From Selenobaculum gibii (lineage in GTDB: Bacteria > Bacillota > Negativicutes > ICN-92133), in the NCBI RefSeq assembly GCF_030273445.1, contig NZ_CP120678.1, forward strand, positions 1,899,501 through 1,963,500: a stretch of 64,000 bases of DNA, read 5' to 3'. The position numbers and the translations under genes are program-made. Positions 17,821 to 28,776 of this stretch are shown here, one piece after another. Under the pieces are notes generated by a model that saw nothing but the letters and a program-made list of their open reading frames with translations, was not told the DNA's origin and did no database searches. How positions within the stretch are numbered: position 1 is the first letter of the stretch; each line of letters starts with the position of its first letter.

Positions 17821-18644
17821 AATGCCTCCACCAAAGCTTTATCTGTAATAATATTTTGTGGAATATCTATTCCTTTTTTTCTTAGTTTATATACGATTTG
17901 CGCTGCTAAAGGGACATCTAATCCTAACTCTTGCAATTTTTCTACTTCTGAAAAAACTTGTACAGGATTCCCTTGCATACAAATACTTCCTTTTTCCATA
18001 ACAATAACACGATCTGCTTCTACAGCTTCTTCCATAAAATGTGTAATTAAAATAATTGTAATGCCTGATTCTTTATGTAAATTTTTTAATGTTTCTAATA
18101 CTTCTGAACGTCCTTGTGGATCTAACATCGCTGTTGGCTCATCAAGTACAAGACACTCCGTTTGCATAGCCAAAGTTCCAGCAATCGCGACACGTTGTTT
18201 TTGTCCGCCTGATAATAAATGTGGTGCATGACTTCGATAAGATTCCATCCCTACCTGCTTCAATGCTTTTGTGACACGTGCTTTTATTTCATCACTTGGA
18301 ACCCCTAGATTTTCTGGACCAAAAGCAATATCCTCTTCAACAATTGCTGCAACAATCTGATTATCTGGATTTTGAAAAACCATTCCTACCTTCTGTCTTA
18401 TTTTCCATAAATCTTCTGATGATTTAGTATCTAATCCATCTACTTTACAAGTACCATTGGAGGGCATAAGAAGTGCATTAAAATGTTTTGCCAATGTCGA
18501 TTTTCCTGAACCATTCGTACCAATAATAACTAAAAATTCCCCTTCATGTACATTTAAATTAATATCATGCAAAGCAATAAATTCATTTCCTGTATTCTCA
18601 TGATAAATATGACTTAAATTTTTAACTTCTATTATGTTTTTCAT
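17805..18644 (-). CDS. ecfA1: ECF transporter ATPase EcfA1
   Basis: Partner ATPase of EcfA2, 279 residues. Walker A GTNGSGKST, Q-loop VFQNPDNQIVA, signature LSGGQKQRVAIAG, Walker B CLVLDEPTAMLD and H-loop THFMEEA are all intact. The VFQNPDNQ wording is typical of the A1 type. Two adjacent ATG codons are possible; 18644 has the better spacing from GAGAGG. It is the first gene of the module and has its own upstream promoter candidate. Confidence 0.95.
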   Translation of the reverse strand: MKNIIEVKNLSHIYHENTGNEFIALHDINLNVHEGEFLVIIGTNGSGKSTLAKHFNALLMPSNGTCKVDGLDTKSSEDLWKIRQKVGMVFQNPDNQIVAAIVEEDIAFGPENLGVPSDEIKARVTKALKQVGMESYRSHAPHLLSGGQKQRVAIAGTLAMQTECLVLDEPTAMLDPQGRSEVLETLKNLHKESGITIILITHFMEEAVEADRVIVMEKGSICMQGNPVQVFSEVEKLQELGLDVPLAAQIVYKLRKKGIDIPQNIITDKALVEALCQYN

Positions 18645-18717
18645 CATTCACCTCTCAGATTAACAAATATAGTTCAGCAAGATTTAAATCTCCATTGAAA
18701 ATGGATACACAGCCTAA

Positions 18718-18750
18718 AGATCTTTGTTTCCTCCTAAACCTGCAGGAGAT
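18718..18750 (-). other. Hairpin in the ecfA1 5' leader
   Basis: On the minus strand CTCCTGCAGG followed by TTTAGGAGG gives a CTCCT/AGGAG stem inside the roughly 140-base untranslated leader of ecfA1. There is no T-run, so it is not a terminator. I do not recognise a known riboswitch in this leader. Confidence 0.35.
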
Positions 18751-18784
18751 TATTCTAAATAATATATAAAAAATCTTTTGCATC

Positions 18785-18823
18785 TTACTTAGTTCTTTAT
18801 AATTATTTAATAGACTAAGTAAA
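18785..18823 (-). promoter_or_regulatory. ecfA1 promoter with overlapping inverted repeat
   Basis: TTTACT (18823-18818), 16-bp spacer, TATAAA (18801-18796). A perfect 9-bp inverted repeat, TTACTTAGT (18785-18793) and ACTAAGTAA (18814-18822), covers the -35 and extends past the -10, as an operator would. Confidence 0.55.
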
Positions 18824-18833
18824 CCTTCTTATA

Positions 18834-18900
18834 CAAAAAAATCGCCTTTATTGACGATTAAAAGTTTTAACCGTCAATAAAGGCGACCTTCAAGGTCGCC
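18834..18900 (-). terminator. Terminator after rplQ with alternative hairpins
   Basis: In the minus direction a short stem GGCGACC/GGTCGCC (18900-18882) comes first. A 15-bp stem CGCCTTTATTGACG/CGTCAATAAAGGCG (18886-18842) follows and ends in TTTTTTTG. The two stems share the CGCC bases and cannot form together. It ends the ribosomal superoperon. Confidence 0.88.
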
Positions 18901-18914
18901 TCATTAAATACTTA

Positions 18915-19253
18915 TTACACTAATTCAAGAATTGCCATCGGCGCAGCATCACCGCGACGAGGACCAAGTTTTAGTACACGAGTGTAACCACCTTGGCGTT
19001 CATTGTATTTAGGTGCAATTTCATCAAATAGTTTTTTCACAACTTCTTCGTCCATAAGACGTGCTAAAACTTGACGGCGAGCATGTAAGTCGCCACGCTT
19101 AGCCAAAGTAATTAGTTGATCTGCAAGACCACTAATTTCTTTTGCTTTCGCTTCAGTAGTTTCAATACGCTCATATTTAAAGAAGGAAGTCAAAATACTA
19201 CGAAATAATGCTTTACGTGCGCTTGAATCACGGCCTAATTTTCTGTAGCCCAT
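18915..19253 (-). CDS. rplQ: 50S ribosomal protein L17
   Basis: Large-subunit protein, 112 residues, last gene of the alpha operon. The N-terminus [20 protein letters not shown] and the end [14 protein letters not shown] are typical. It follows rpoA by 14 bp with GGAGGAGGGAAGAG-type ribosome binding and is followed by a strong terminator. Confidence 0.98.
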   Translation of the reverse strand: MGYRKLGRDSSARKALFRSILTSFFKYERIETTEAKAKEISGLADQLITLAKRGDLHARRQVLARLMDEEVVKKLFDEIAPKYNERQGGYTRVLKLGPRRGDAAPMAILELV

Positions 19254-19267
19254 TCTCTTCCCTCCTC

Positions 19268-20227
19268 CTATTCTTCAAATTCAACAAGTGATAATTCTAG
19301 CTCATCAAGTTTTTTCTTAACTTCTTCAAGAGACTTGCGACCAAGGTTTCTCACTTTCATCATATCTTCTTCACTCTTTTGAGCTAATTCAGCAACTGTG
19401 TTAATGCCAGCTCTTTTTAAGCAATTGTAGGAACGAACTGATAAATCCAAATCTTCAATTGTCATTTCTAAAGTTTTAGAAACAGCACTTTCCGCTGGTT
19501 CAGTAAATGTTCCTTCAGTTTCTTCGTCTTCTTGAGGAACTCCGGCCATGTTCTGGAATAGTCTAAGATGAGCAATCATAATGCTTGCAGCTTTACTAAC
19601 TGCTTCTTCCGGTCTCATACTACCGTCAGTCCATACTTCCAAAGTTAATTTGTCGTAATCTGTGACGTTACCCACACGAGTATCTGTTACCGTATAGTTA
19701 ACCCTCTGAATTGGCGAAAAAATTGAATCGATAGGAATAATCCCAATGACATGATCAGGTTTTTTATTCTTATCGGAAGGGACATAGCCGCGGCCACGTT
19801 CAACGGTAAGTTCCATTTTCAGTGAACCGCTGGCATCTACTGTAGCAATGTGTAATTCAGGATTTAAAATTTCTACATCCGCATCAGTGATGATATCAGC
19901 TGCAGTAACGTTTTTTTCACCGCTTACATCAATTCTGATTACTTTTGGCTCTTCACAGTATGTTTTTAGGCAAAGTGATTTTAAATTTAAAATGATGTTA
20001 GTAACGTCTTCCCGAACACCTGGCACAGTAGAAAATTCATGAAGAACTCCTTCAATCCTAACTGATGTAACAGCTGCACCTTGCAAGGATGATAACAAGA
20101 TTCGGCGCAAACTATTGCCAAGTGTAGTTCCATAACCACGCTCTAACGGTTCGCAGACAAATTTGCCATAACGATTGTCTTCACTAATTTCCACTATCTC
20201 AATCTTCGGTTTTTCGATTTCGATCAT
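19268..20227 (-). CDS. rpoA: DNA-directed RNA polymerase subunit alpha
   Basis: Alpha subunit, 319 residues, which nucleates polymerase assembly and contacts promoter UP elements. The N-terminal dimerisation domain ([20 protein letters not shown]) and the DNA-binding C-terminal domain ([20 protein letters not shown], then [19 protein letters not shown]) are both complete, joined by an acidic linker near residues 230-245. It sits in the usual rpsD-rpoA-rplQ order. Confidence 0.98.
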   Translation of the reverse strand: MIEIEKPKIEIVEISEDNRYGKFVCEPLERGYGTTLGNSLRRILLSSLQGAAVTSVRIEGVLHEFSTVPGVREDVTNIILNLKSLCLKTYCEEPKVIRIDVSGEKNVTAADIITDADVEILNPELHIATVDASGSLKMELTVERGRGYVPSDKNKKPDHVIGIIPIDSIFSPIQRVNYTVTDTRVGNVTDYDKLTLEVWTDGSMRPEEAVSKAASIMIAHLRLFQNMAGVPQEDEETEGTFTEPAESAVSKTLEMTIEDLDLSVRSYNCLKRAGINTVAELAQKSEEDMMKVRNLGRKSLEEVKKKLDELELSLVEFEE

Positions 20228-20291
20228 CTGGAATAACCCTCCTCATTTATGCGCAATACCAAGTTACGCTATGCCCACGGGTGAGGGCAGC

Positions 20292-20885
20292 TTATCTGGA
20301 GTACAATTCAATGATCATTTGTTCTTCGATAGGTACATCAATTTCATCACGATTAGGGAATCTTGTTACTGTACCGCCTAAGTTTTGCGCATCTACAGTA
20401 AGCCAAGCTGGTGTACTTAAAGAATCAAATGATTCTGCAAGACCTTTAAAGAATTCGTTTGCACGACTGGATTCTTTAATTGAAATTACATCGCCAACTC
20501 TTACTAAAGCGGATGGAATATCAAGGCGCTTGCCATTTACTAGGATATGACCATGAGAAACTAATTGGCGGGATTGTCTGCGAGTAGCAGCTAATCCTAA
20601 ACGATAAACAACGTTATCTAATCTTCTTTCTAAAAGACCAAGTAGGTTTTCACCAGTAATACCAGGCATTTTTTTCGCTTTATCATAATAAGCTCTAAAT
20701 GGTTTTTCTAAAACACCATAAATGAATTTTGCTTTTTGTTTTTCTCTTAATTGGATTCCGTATTCACTCATTTTTTTGCCAGCACGTCTTGGTTGACGTT
20801 TGGATTCTTTACTTAATCCAACTACAGCTGGTTCAATTCCAAGTGCTCTACATCTTTTAAGAGCAGGAACTCTATCTATTGCCAT
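20292..20885 (-). CDS. rpsD: 30S ribosomal protein S4
   Basis: Primary 16S rRNA-binding protein, 197 residues. The S4 RNA-binding domain is visible near residues 88-150 (RRLDNVVYRLGLAATRRQSR, then SHGHILVNGKRLDIPS). The N-terminal region lacks zinc-binding cysteines, so this is the zinc-free form. Unlike in Bacillus, where rpsD stands alone, here it lies inside the alpha operon between rpsK and rpoA. Confidence 0.97.
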   Translation of the reverse strand: MAIDRVPALKRCRALGIEPAVVGLSKESKRQPRRAGKKMSEYGIQLREKQKAKFIYGVLEKPFRAYYDKAKKMPGITGENLLGLLERRLDNVVYRLGLAATRRQSRQLVSHGHILVNGKRLDIPSALVRVGDVISIKESSRANEFFKGLAESFDSLSTPAWLTVDAQNLGGTVTRFPNRDEIDVPIEEQMIIELYSR

Positions 20886-20902
20886 CTATTTTGCACCTCC
20901 TA

Positions 20903-21295
20903 TTAAACTCTTCTACGTTTTGGTGGGCGACATCCATTATGAGGAATTGGAGTAACATCTTTAATTAAGTTAACTTCCAATCCAGTCGCTTGTAATGATC
21001 TGATTGCAGCTTCACGACCTGATCCAGGACCTTTTACAAATACTTCTACTTGTTTAAGACCATGCTCCATAGCGGCTTTTGCTGCTACTTCAGCTGCCAT
21101 TTGCGCAGCAAATGGTGTGCTTTTTCTGGAACCTCTAAAACCAAGTCCGCCTGCACTTGCCCAAGAAAGTGCATTTCCTTTTGTATCCGTAATCGTTACG
21201 ATTGTATTGTTAAAAGTAGAACGAATATGAGCAATACCATGCTCGATATTTTTACGTTCTCTTCTTTTTGGACGAGCAACTTTTTTAGCTACCAA
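20903..21295 (-). CDS. rpsK: 30S ribosomal protein S11
   Basis: Platform protein of the small subunit, 130 residues. It has [20 protein letters not shown] and the C-terminal [15 protein letters not shown]. The gene lies between rpsM and rpsD in the standard order with short spacers. No unusual feature was seen. Confidence 0.98.
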   Translation of the reverse strand: MVAKKVARPKRRERKNIEHGIAHIRSTFNNTIVTITDTKGNALSWASAGGLGFRGSRKSTPFAAQMAAEVAAKAAMEHGLKQVEVFVKGPGSGREAAIRSLQATGLEVNLIKDVTPIPHNGCRPPKRRRV

Positions 21296-21309
21296 TGCTT
21301 AACCCTCCC

Positions 21310-21681
21310 TTACTTTTTCTTTTTAGCGCCAACAGCTCTTTTTGGACCTTTACGAGTACGCGCATTAGTTTTAGTTTTTTGACCTCTAACAGGAAGACCC
21401 ATACGATGTCTTCTACCACGATAGCAACCAATTTCAACTAAACGTTTAATATTTAAAGAAATTTCACGACGTAAGTCGCCTTCTACTCTATAATTTTTAT
21501 CGATGATCTCACGAAGTTTTGCAACTTCATCTTCAGTTAAATCACGAGTACGAGTATCAGGATTAATACCAGTAGCTGCTAAAATCTCTTTTGAAGTTGT
21601 AAGACCGATACCAAAAATGTATGTTAAAGCGATTTCGATTCTCTTATCACGAGGTAAATCTACTCCGGCAATACGTGCCAT
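21310..21681 (-). CDS. rpsM: 30S ribosomal protein S13
   Basis: Head protein of the small subunit, part of the bridge to the 50S subunit; 123 residues. Marked by [20 protein letters not shown] at the start, [20 protein letters not shown] and a very basic tail ([13 protein letters not shown]). It follows rpmJ by 14 bp. Confidence 0.98.
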   Translation of the reverse strand: MARIAGVDLPRDKRIEIALTYIFGIGLTTSKEILAATGINPDTRTRDLTEDEVAKLREIIDKNYRVEGDLRREISLNIKRLVEIGCYRGRRHRMGLPVRGQKTKTNARTRKGPKRAVGAKKKK

Positions 21682-21695
21682 ATAATAAGCACCTC

Positions 21696-21842
<147 letters not shown>

Positions 21843-21882
21843 TTACTTGCCTGATGCCTGTTTGCACCAGACATCAAAAAGA

Positions 21883-22101
21883 CTATTTGAAACGGTAGGT
21901 TATACGGCCACGTTTTAAATCATATGGCGTAAGCTCAATTGTAACTTTATCACCAGGTAAGATACGAATAAAATTCATCCGAATTTTACCTGAAACATGT
22001 GCCAATACAACATGACCATTTTCTAATTCAACTTGGAACATTGCGTTTGGCAATGCTTCAAGTACTTTTCCTTCAACCTCAATTACGTCTTGCTTGGACA
22101 T
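21883..22101 (-). CDS. infA: Translation initiation factor IF-1
   Basis: S1-like OB-fold factor that binds the ribosomal A site during initiation. ATG 22101 gives the conserved [20 protein letters not shown] and 72 residues, and has AGGAGGGAG upstream. An earlier in-frame start would add ten unconserved residues. It ends with [12 protein letters not shown] as expected. It lies between the KOW protein and rpmJ. Confidence 0.97.
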   Translation of the reverse strand: MSKQDVIEVEGKVLEALPNAMFQVELENGHVVLAHVSGKIRMNFIRILPGDKVTIELTPYDLKRGRITYRFK

Positions 22102-22127
22102 GAGATCTCTCCCTCCTCGTCCGCTTG

Positions 22128-22409
22128 TCACAAATTATCCGATGTGCACTTGACGATAGCTAGGCGAATATCTTCATCCGTAACTTTTTTGTTACTTGCA
22201 AATTTATCAGCCACAGCCTCAGCAATCCACTTGTAAACTTTGACATGCCGAATATTTTTTTTCTTTGGATTGGCAAGCTTTCTTTCTCTGCCATTAGCGA
22301 GAAATACTTCCTTCCCTTTTATTGCGACAACCAGATAAATCTTATTTGCATCACGACCGGTAATGCTTTCGACTTTCTGACCTAATGATATAGGATAAAC
22401 GCTCTTCAC
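22128..22409 (-). CDS. KOW-domain RNA-binding protein (L14e/L27e-like)
   Basis: A 93-residue basic protein with an N-terminal KOW-like motif ([20 protein letters not shown]) followed by a helical tail. Clostridia and relatives commonly carry such a gene between map and infA, annotated as an L14E/L6E/L27E-like RNA-binding protein, and the position here is the same. Its role is not established. Probably it binds rRNA or mRNA. Confidence 0.8.
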   Translation of the reverse strand: MKSVYPISLGQKVESITGRDANKIYLVVAIKGKEVFLANGRERKLANPKKKNIRHVKVYKWIAEAVADKFASNKKVTDEDIRLAIVKCTSDNL

Positions 22410-22422
22410 TTTTTAGATCACC

Positions 22423-23169
22423 TCAGCGTTTTGTTAAAATCTCGGGCTTACCATCAGTAACAACGATTGTATGCTCGAAATGTGCCGAAGGCTTTTTATC
22501 TTTTGTTACAACCGTCCATCCATCATGTAATGTCTTTACTTCGTGAGTTCCTAAATTAATCATCGGCTCTATCGCTAATGCCATACCAGCTTTCAACCGT
22601 GGTCCGCGACCAGCAGCACCGAAATTCGGTATCTGAGGATCTTCATGCATTTTTCTGCCAATTCCATGCCCCACATAGTCACGGACGATTCCGTAACTAT
22701 GTTTTTCGGCGCATGTTTGAACAGCATTAGATATATCTCCGAGACGATTACCATCAATTGCTTGTTCAATACCCTTGTATAAAGACTGCTCGGTAACATT
22801 TAATAGTTCCTGCATCTCATCTGTAACTTCACCAACTGGAAAAGTCACAGCCGAGTCACCATTATAACCATTAATTACCGCACCAACATCAATACTGACA
22901 TTATCTCCATTTTTTAACTTTTTTAAACCAGGGATTCCATGAACAACTTCTTCATTAATTGATGAACAAATTGTCGCTGGAAAACCACCATAGCCTTTAA
23001 AAGCGGGAATTGCTCCGCAGCTTATTATATATTTCTCGGCGATTTTATCAAGCTCGAGTGTACTAACTCCCGGCTTAACAGCGTTCTGAATCTCAACCAG
23101 CGTTTGTGCTACAATCTTACCAGCATCACGCATGTAGTCAATTTCTCGATCAGACTTTAGGATGATCAT
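22423..23169 (-). CDS. map: Methionine aminopeptidase, type I
   Basis: Removes the initiator Met from new proteins. The metal ligands are visible: Asp in [20 protein letters not shown] (two), His in [15 protein letters not shown], Glu in [10 protein letters not shown] and Glu in [11 protein letters not shown]. The 248-residue length is that of the short type Ia enzyme without an N-terminal zinc finger. It follows adk by one base and is probably coupled to it. Confidence 0.97.
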   Translation of the reverse strand: MIILKSDREIDYMRDAGKIVAQTLVEIQNAVKPGVSTLELDKIAEKYIISCGAIPAFKGYGGFPATICSSINEEVVHGIPGLKKLKNGDNVSIDVGAVINGYNGDSAVTFPVGEVTDEMQELLNVTEQSLYKGIEQAIDGNRLGDISNAVQTCAEKHSYGIVRDYVGHGIGRKMHEDPQIPNFGAAGRGPRLKAGMALAIEPMINLGTHEVKTLHDGWTVVTKDKKPSAHFEHTIVVTDGKPEILTKR

Positions 23170-23170
23170 C

Positions 23171-23830
<660 letters not shown>

Positions 23831-25087
23831 CTACTTCATGAATCCTTGATAGTGACGCATTAAGACCATAGCCTCAATTTGCTTCATCGTATCAAGTGCT
23901 ACACCGACAATGATCAGTAGGGCAGTACCACCAAAATAAACCCCATCAATATTTGTAACAGCCGCGATAAAATTTGGTAAGATTGCGATTAAAGCAAGGA
24001 AAACTGCTCCAGCGAGAGTAATTCTGGTCATAACGCGGTCTAAATATTCTGCCGTTGGCTTGCCAGGACGTAATCCCGGAATAAAACCACCGTATTTTTT
24101 CAGATTCTCTGCCATATCCGATATATTTACAGTAACCGCAGTATAGAAATACGTGAAGAAAATAATCATAAGCGCATAAAGCACTGTTTGAAGTGGAGTT
24201 CCCCACGCAAAATATTCCGCAATTGTTTTTACCCATCCAATATCAATAAACTGGGCAATAGTTACTGGAAACATCAGCACGGATGACGCAAAGATTATTG
24301 GAATAACACCCGCTTGATTTACTTTAAGCGGAATGTGTGTTGAATGACCACCATACATTTTGCGACCAACGACACGTTTTGCATATTGTACAGGAATGCG
24401 ACGTTGACCTTGTTGTATTGCAATTACAAATACAATCATCGCAATTGCAATAATTGCAAACAATAAAACATTGAATAAATTAATTGCGCCTGCTTGTAAG
24501 TACTGCCAAATGTGCATTACCCCTTCAGGCAATCTTGAAACTATACCAGCAAAGATAATAAGAGATATCCCATTACCGATGCCTTTTTCAGTAATCTGTT
24601 CACCAATCCACATCAAAAATGTAGTACCAGCTGTAAGCGTAATTGCTATTAAAAGAATTGACGCGAACCCTGGATTTATGATCGCAGCTTTTAATCCATA
24701 AGCCATACCAATCGCTTGAATAAAAGCTAAAAAAACAGTTGCATACCGAGTAATACGGGTAATCTTCTTTCGCCCTTCTACTCCTTCCTTAGACCATTGC
24801 TCTAATTGTGGTACAACTACTGTTAATAATTGCATAATAATTGAAGCATTGATATAAGGTGTAATACTCATCGCAAATACTGAGAATTTACTTAAAGCAC
24901 CACCGGAAAATAAATCCAAAAGGCCAAAAAGGTTGCCGCTCGTGAACAATTTTTCGATTACACTCGCATCAACACCCGGAACAGGAATATGAGTTCCTAG
25001 TCTGAAGATAGCAAACATCGTCAGTGTGAATACGATTTTTTGTCTGAGCTCAGTTATCTTGAGTATATTTGACAGGGCCGAAAGCAC
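23831..25087 (-). CDS. secY: Protein translocase subunit SecY
   Basis: Channel-forming subunit of the Sec translocon. 418 residues and ten predicted membrane helices. The plug region (GSGGALSKFSVFAMSITPYI-like, seen here as LFSGGALSKFSVFAMSITPY) and the cytoplasmic loops with GQRRIPVQYAKRVVGRKMYG are conserved. It lies between rplO and adk. SecE is also encoded in this window at 50362. Confidence 0.98.
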   Translation of the reverse strand: MLSALSNILKITELRQKIVFTLTMFAIFRLGTHIPVPGVDASVIEKLFTSGNLFGLLDLFSGGALSKFSVFAMSITPYINASIIMQLLTVVVPQLEQWSKEGVEGRKKITRITRYATVFLAFIQAIGMAYGLKAAIINPGFASILLIAITLTAGTTFLMWIGEQITEKGIGNGISLIIFAGIVSRLPEGVMHIWQYLQAGAINLFNVLLFAIIAIAMIVFVIAIQQGQRRIPVQYAKRVVGRKMYGGHSTHIPLKVNQAGVIPIIFASSVLMFPVTIAQFIDIGWVKTIAEYFAWGTPLQTVLYALMIIFFTYFYTAVTVNISDMAENLKKYGGFIPGLRPGKPTAEYLDRVMTRITLAGAVFLALIAILPNFIAAVTNIDGVYFGGTALLIIVGVALDTMKQIEAMVLMRHYQGFMK

Positions 25088-25088
25088 C

Positions 25089-25529
25089 TTAGATCACCTC
25101 GACTTTTCCGCCAGCTGCAGTGATCTTTGCTTCAGCGGATTTTGTAAAGCCGTTAGCGATTACAGTTAATTTCTTTGTTAATTCGCCGTTACCTAAAATA
25201 CGTACACCATCGCGTACATTTTTAAGAATACCAGCTTCAATTAAAGTTACTGGCGTTACTTCAGCACCGTCTTCAAAACGATTTAAGTCAGCAATATTCA
25301 CTTCTGCGTATTCTTTTCCAAATATGTTAGTAAAACCACGTTTTGGTAGTCTACGATAAAGTGGCATTTGACCGCCTTCAAATCCTGTACGAACGCCACC
25401 ACCGGAACGAGCGTTTTGTCCTTTATGACCTCTACCGGATGTTTTACCTAGGCCAGAACCTAAACCACGACCAACACGGGTACGTACTTTTTTAGATCCA
25501 GGCGCTGGAGCTAATTCGTGTAATTTCAT
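25089..25529 (-). CDS. rplO: 50S ribosomal protein L15
   Basis: Late-assembly large-subunit protein. ATG 25529 gives the standard [20 protein letters not shown] with GGAGG upstream and 146 residues. The glycine- and arginine-rich region ([20 protein letters not shown]) is typical. It follows rpmD and its stop almost abuts the secY start. Confidence 0.97.
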   Translation of the reverse strand: MKLHELAPAPGSKKVRTRVGRGLGSGLGKTSGRGHKGQNARSGGGVRTGFEGGQMPLYRRLPKRGFTNIFGKEYAEVNIADLNRFEDGAEVTPVTLIEAGILKNVRDGVRILGNGELTKKLTVIANGFTKSAEAKITAAGGKVEVI

Positions 25530-25548
25530 GCATAGCACCTCCTTGAAC

Positions 25549-25734
25549 TTAGTCTTGCAATTCTTCAACTGTAACAAGATGTTCAATTTTATGAACCATG
25601 CCGCGAATCACCGCATTATCTTCTTGTTCTACTGATGAATTGATTTTTCTTAAACCTAAAGCCTTAACAGTAGCTCTTTGTTTTTCAGGTCTGCCGATCA
25701 GGCTTCTGGTAAGAGTGATTTTTAGTTTTGCCAT
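25549..25734 (-). CDS. rpmD: 50S ribosomal protein L30
   Basis: A 61-residue protein from ATG 25734 ([20 protein letters not shown]), with GGAGG nearby. It is of the short bacterial L30 type. The upstream part of the open frame lies inside rpsE and is not used. Confidence 0.96.
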   Translation of the reverse strand: MAKLKITLTRSLIGRPEKQRATVKALGLRKINSSVEQEDNAVIRGMVHKIEHLVTVEELQD

Positions 25735-25747
25735 CAAAAATTCCTCC

Positions 25748-26248
25748 TTAACCCAAAAGTTCTTGAACAGTTTTACCACGAAGTTCAGCTACTAATTCAG
25801 CTTTTTTCAATTGTTCTAACCCTTTTAACGTTGCACGAACCATGTTATTTGGATTAGATGAACCAAGTGATTTTGTTAGGATGTTATGAATACCAGCAAG
25901 CTCAAGCACGGCACGTGCAGGACCACCAGCAATAACTCCAGTACCTTCAGCAGCAGGTTTTAAAAGTACGCGACCTGCACCAAATACACCAATAATTTGA
26001 TGTGGAATTGATCTCTCTACTAGCGATACGCTAATAAGATTTTTCTTAGCATCTTCGATGCCTTTTCTAATTGCTTCAGGAACTTCGCCGGCTTTACCTA
26101 AACCAGCACCAACGTGACCGTTTCCATCTCCAACAACAACAAGTGCGCTGAATGAGAAACGACGTCCGCCTTTAACAACTTTCGCAACTCTGTTGATATA
26201 AACAACTTTCTCTTGTAATTCTAGAGAAGTGTAGTCTATTCTGGCCAT
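25748..26248 (-). CDS. rpsE: 30S ribosomal protein S5
   Basis: Small-subunit protein near the decoding centre, with roles in fidelity; 166 residues. The double-stranded RNA-binding domain ([20 protein letters not shown]) and the C-terminal domain ([20 protein letters not shown]) are complete. It sits between rplR and rpmD as in the standard spc order. Confidence 0.98.
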   Translation of the reverse strand: MARIDYTSLELQEKVVYINRVAKVVKGGRRFSFSALVVVGDGNGHVGAGLGKAGEVPEAIRKGIEDAKKNLISVSLVERSIPHQIIGVFGAGRVLLKPAAEGTGVIAGGPARAVLELAGIHNILTKSLGSSNPNNMVRATLKGLEQLKKAELVAELRGKTVQELLG

Positions 26249-26272
26249 AATTTACCTCCTTTTTTAAAACTT

Positions 26273-26635
26273 TTAGAATTTTAGTCCAGCTTCACGAGCT
26301 GCCTCTGCTAATGCTTTAATTCTACCATGATAGATATAACCACCACGATCAAAAACTACATCTTCAATACCTTTTTCTAATGCGCGTTTTGCAACTGCTG
26401 CACCAACTGCTTTTGCAGCTTCGATATTTCCGCCATAGTTCAATGCTAAATCTTTATCTTTAGAACTTGCTGCAACTAAAGTTACACCATTCACATCATC
26501 AATGATTTGCGCATAAACATTACTTAAGCTACGGAACACGTTTAAACGTGGTTTTTGAGCTGTACCAGAAATATTTTTACGTACTCTTAAATGACGTTTT
26601 TGACGAGCTTTATTTTTATCTGCTTTAAGAAGCAA
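26273..26635 (-). CDS. rplR: 50S ribosomal protein L18
   Basis: 5S rRNA-binding protein of about 120 residues ([20 protein letters not shown] at the start; [19 protein letters not shown] at the end). No ATG is available. TTG 26635 has AAAGGAG eight bases upstream, while the earlier GTG 26653 lies before that site. TTG is therefore the likely start. It lies between rplF and rpsE. Confidence 0.95.
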   Translation of the reverse strand: MLLKADKNKARQKRHLRVRKNISGTAQKPRLNVFRSLSNVYAQIIDDVNGVTLVAASSKDKDLALNYGGNIEAAKAVGAAVAKRALEKGIEDVVFDRGGYIYHGRIKALAEAAREAGLKF

Positions 26636-26660
26636 GTTAGTCACTCCTTTCACTTAAAGA

Positions 26661-27209
26661 TTACTTCTTGCCTTTACCGCCGGCTTTACCAACTTTACGA
26701 CGAATAGTTTCACCTTCGTATTTAATACCTTTACCTTTGTAAGGTTCTGGTTCTCTGTATCCACGAATGTTAGCTGCCATTGCGCCAACTTCTTCTTTAT
26801 TAATACCGGATACAATGATTTTATTTGGAGCAGGAACATCTAAAGTAATACCTTTAGGTGGTTCAACTACTACTGGATGAGAGAAACCAAGTGATAAGTT
26901 TACATTGTTACCAGCTTTCGCCGCTCTGTAACCAACACCATTGATTTCAAGAGTTTTTGTAAAACCGGTTGTTACGCCGATTACCATATTATTGATTAAT
27001 GTGCGAGTAAGACCATGCAATGATCTATGTTCTTTTACATCGGAAGGACGTTTTACTGTAAGAACGTTACCTTCAATTTCAATAATCATATCTTTATGAA
27101 AAGCGCGAGTTAATTCGCCTTTTGGACCCTTTACAGTCACCGTATTATCTTCCATTTTTACTGTTACGCCAGCTGGAATCTCAATAGGTGCTCTACCAAT
27201 TCTTGACAT
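26661..27209 (-). CDS. rplF: 50S ribosomal protein L6
   Basis: Large-subunit protein with two repeated alpha/beta domains, 182 residues. Begins [20 protein letters not shown] and carries the C-terminal signature [16 protein letters not shown]. Clean GGAGGTG site upstream. Standard position between rpsH and rplR. Confidence 0.98.
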   Translation of the reverse strand: MSRIGRAPIEIPAGVTVKMEDNTVTVKGPKGELTRAFHKDMIIEIEGNVLTVKRPSDVKEHRSLHGLTRTLINNMVIGVTTGFTKTLEINGVGYRAAKAGNNVNLSLGFSHPVVVEPPKGITLDVPAPNKIIVSGINKEEVGAMAANIRGYREPEPYKGKGIKYEGETIRRKVGKAGGKGKK

Positions 27210-27238
27210 TCGTACACCTCCTAGCTACACAAACTATA

Positions 27239-27637
27239 TTACCAAACGTAAGCGATTACTTCGCCACCAAGACCATTGCGACGAGCTTGCTTATCGCTCA
27301 TCATTCCTTTTGAAGTAGAAACAATCGCGATCCCAAGTCCACCAAGTACACGAGGTAATTGCTCACTTTTTGCATATACACGTAAACCAGGTTTGGAAAT
27401 ACGTTTAATGCCAGTGATTACTTTTTCGCGATTAGGACCATATTTCAGGCTAATGCGAATAACACCTTGTTTATTGTCAGAAACGAAATCAAAATCTTTA
27501 ATGAAGCCTTCTTCTTTTAAAATGTTAGCAATTGCTTCTTTAATTTTTGATCCCGGTATTTCTACTTTCTCATGATATACAGAATTTGCATTACGCAAAC
27601 GAGTCAGCATATCAGCAATTGGATCAGTCATTACCAT
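27239..27637 (-). CDS. rpsH: 30S ribosomal protein S8
   Basis: Primary 16S rRNA-binding protein, 132 residues. Contains [20 protein letters not shown] and ends [20 protein letters not shown]. The first ATG (27637) is ten bases from GGAGG and is preferred over the ATG two codons later. In many bacteria S8 also represses the spc operon, but no binding site was identified here. Confidence 0.97.
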   Translation of the reverse strand: MVMTDPIADMLTRLRNANSVYHEKVEIPGSKIKEAIANILKEEGFIKDFDFVSDNKQGVIRISLKYGPNREKVITGIKRISKPGLRVYAKSEQLPRVLGGLGIAIVSTSKGMMSDKQARRNGLGGEVIAYVW

Positions 27638-27664
27638 AGGTAGATATCCTCCTTCCGTTAATGT

Positions 27665-27850
27665 TTACCAGCTAGCTTTGGTTACCCCAGGGATAGCACC
27701 TTTGTAGCTTTGTTCTCTGAAACAAATACGGCACATTTCAAACTTACGAATAAATCCATGTGGACGGCCGCAAATTTTACATCTGTTATACGCACGAACT
27801 TTAAATTTAGGTTCGCGATTCCATTTCTCAATCATCGCCTTTTTGGCCAC
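27665..27850 (-). CDS. rpsZ: 30S ribosomal protein S14, zinc type
   Basis: The short 61-residue S14 form with two zinc-binding pairs, CKIC and CRIC. The rest, [20 protein letters not shown] and the end [11 protein letters not shown], is typical. Bacteria with this form often keep a longer zinc-free paralogue for zinc starvation; none lies in this window. Confidence 0.97.
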   Translation of the reverse strand: MAKKAMIEKWNREPKFKVRAYNRCKICGRPHGFIRKFEMCRICFREQSYKGAIPGVTKASW

Positions 27851-27864
27851 AATAAGTACCTCCT

Positions 27865-28404
27865 TTACGCGCTAAATGGCATTCCCATTAATTTTAGAAG
27901 CTCTCTCGCTTCTTCGTCTGTTTTTGCAGTTGTTACAATGATAATATTCATTCCACGAACTTTATCAATTTTGTCATACTCGATTTCAGGAAAAATTAAT
28001 TGCTCTTTCAGACCCATGGAGTAATTTCCACGTCCATCGAATGCTTTTGCACTGATACCACGGAAGTCACGTACACGTGGAAGAGCAACATTCATAAATT
28101 TATCCATGAAATTGTACATGCGTTCACCGCGAAGTGTTACTTTCGCACCAATTGGCATGCCTTGACGTAATTTCCAAGCAGCTAAAGATTTCTTAGCACG
28201 AGTAAGCACTGGTTTTTGACCAGAAATAAGAGTTAAATCTGCTACTGCTGAATCAAGAACTTTAGGATTACCTACAGCCTCACCAACACCCATGTTAATT
28301 ACGATTTTTTCTACTTTAGGAATTTCCATTACGTTTTTATATCCGAACTTTTCAGTCATAGCCGGAGCTACTTCATTAAGGTATTTCTCTTTCAGTCTAT
28401 CCAC
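27865..28404 (-). CDS. rplE: 50S ribosomal protein L5
   Basis: 5S rRNA-binding protein of the central protuberance, 179 residues. Typical segments are [20 protein letters not shown] and [20 protein letters not shown]. Normal order rplX-rplE-rpsZ. Confidence 0.98.
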   Translation of the reverse strand: MDRLKEKYLNEVAPAMTEKFGYKNVMEIPKVEKIVINMGVGEAVGNPKVLDSAVADLTLISGQKPVLTRAKKSLAAWKLRQGMPIGAKVTLRGERMYNFMDKFMNVALPRVRDFRGISAKAFDGRGNYSMGLKEQLIFPEIEYDKIDKVRGMNIIIVTTAKTDEEARELLKLMGMPFSA

Positions 28405-28432
28405 TGACAGGTTACCTCCTTTCCATCATTTC

Positions 28433-28768
28433 TTATTTATCAACGATTTCGCCGCATTTTTTGCATGCGCGAACGAATTTACCATTTAATTCTTTTTTTG
28501 CAATACGAGTTGCTTTAGAGCATGCAGGACAAACCAACATAACTTTTGCAACATTCATTGGAGCTTCTTTTACCACGATGCCACCTTGTGGAGCACTTTG
28601 GCTAGGTTTTGTATGACGTTTCACTTTGTTTACGCCTTCAATAACAACCTTAGCTTTTTTCGGTAATGCTTCAATGATTTTCGCTTGTTTGCCTTTATCT
28701 TTGCCGGATAAAACAAGAACTGTATCGCCTTTTTTTACGTGCAATTTACTTTGTGACAAACTAGGCAC
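28433..28768 (-). CDS. rplX: 50S ribosomal protein L24
   Basis: Assembly-initiator protein, 111 residues, with a KOW motif ([20 protein letters not shown]). The C-terminal half has two cysteine pairs (CPAC and CKKC), a possible zinc site seen in many Firmicute L24 proteins. It follows rplN by eight bases. Confidence 0.97.
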   Translation of the reverse strand: MPSLSQSKLHVKKGDTVLVLSGKDKGKQAKIIEALPKKAKVVIEGVNKVKRHTKPSQSAPQGGIVVKEAPMNVAKVMLVCPACSKATRIAKKELNGKFVRACKKCGEIVDK

Positions 28769-28776
28769 CTCCTACC

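Noticed and set aside
27239-27631. Alternative start of rpsH at the second ATG
   Set aside because: It would be 16 bases from GGAGG, while the first ATG is 10 bases away.
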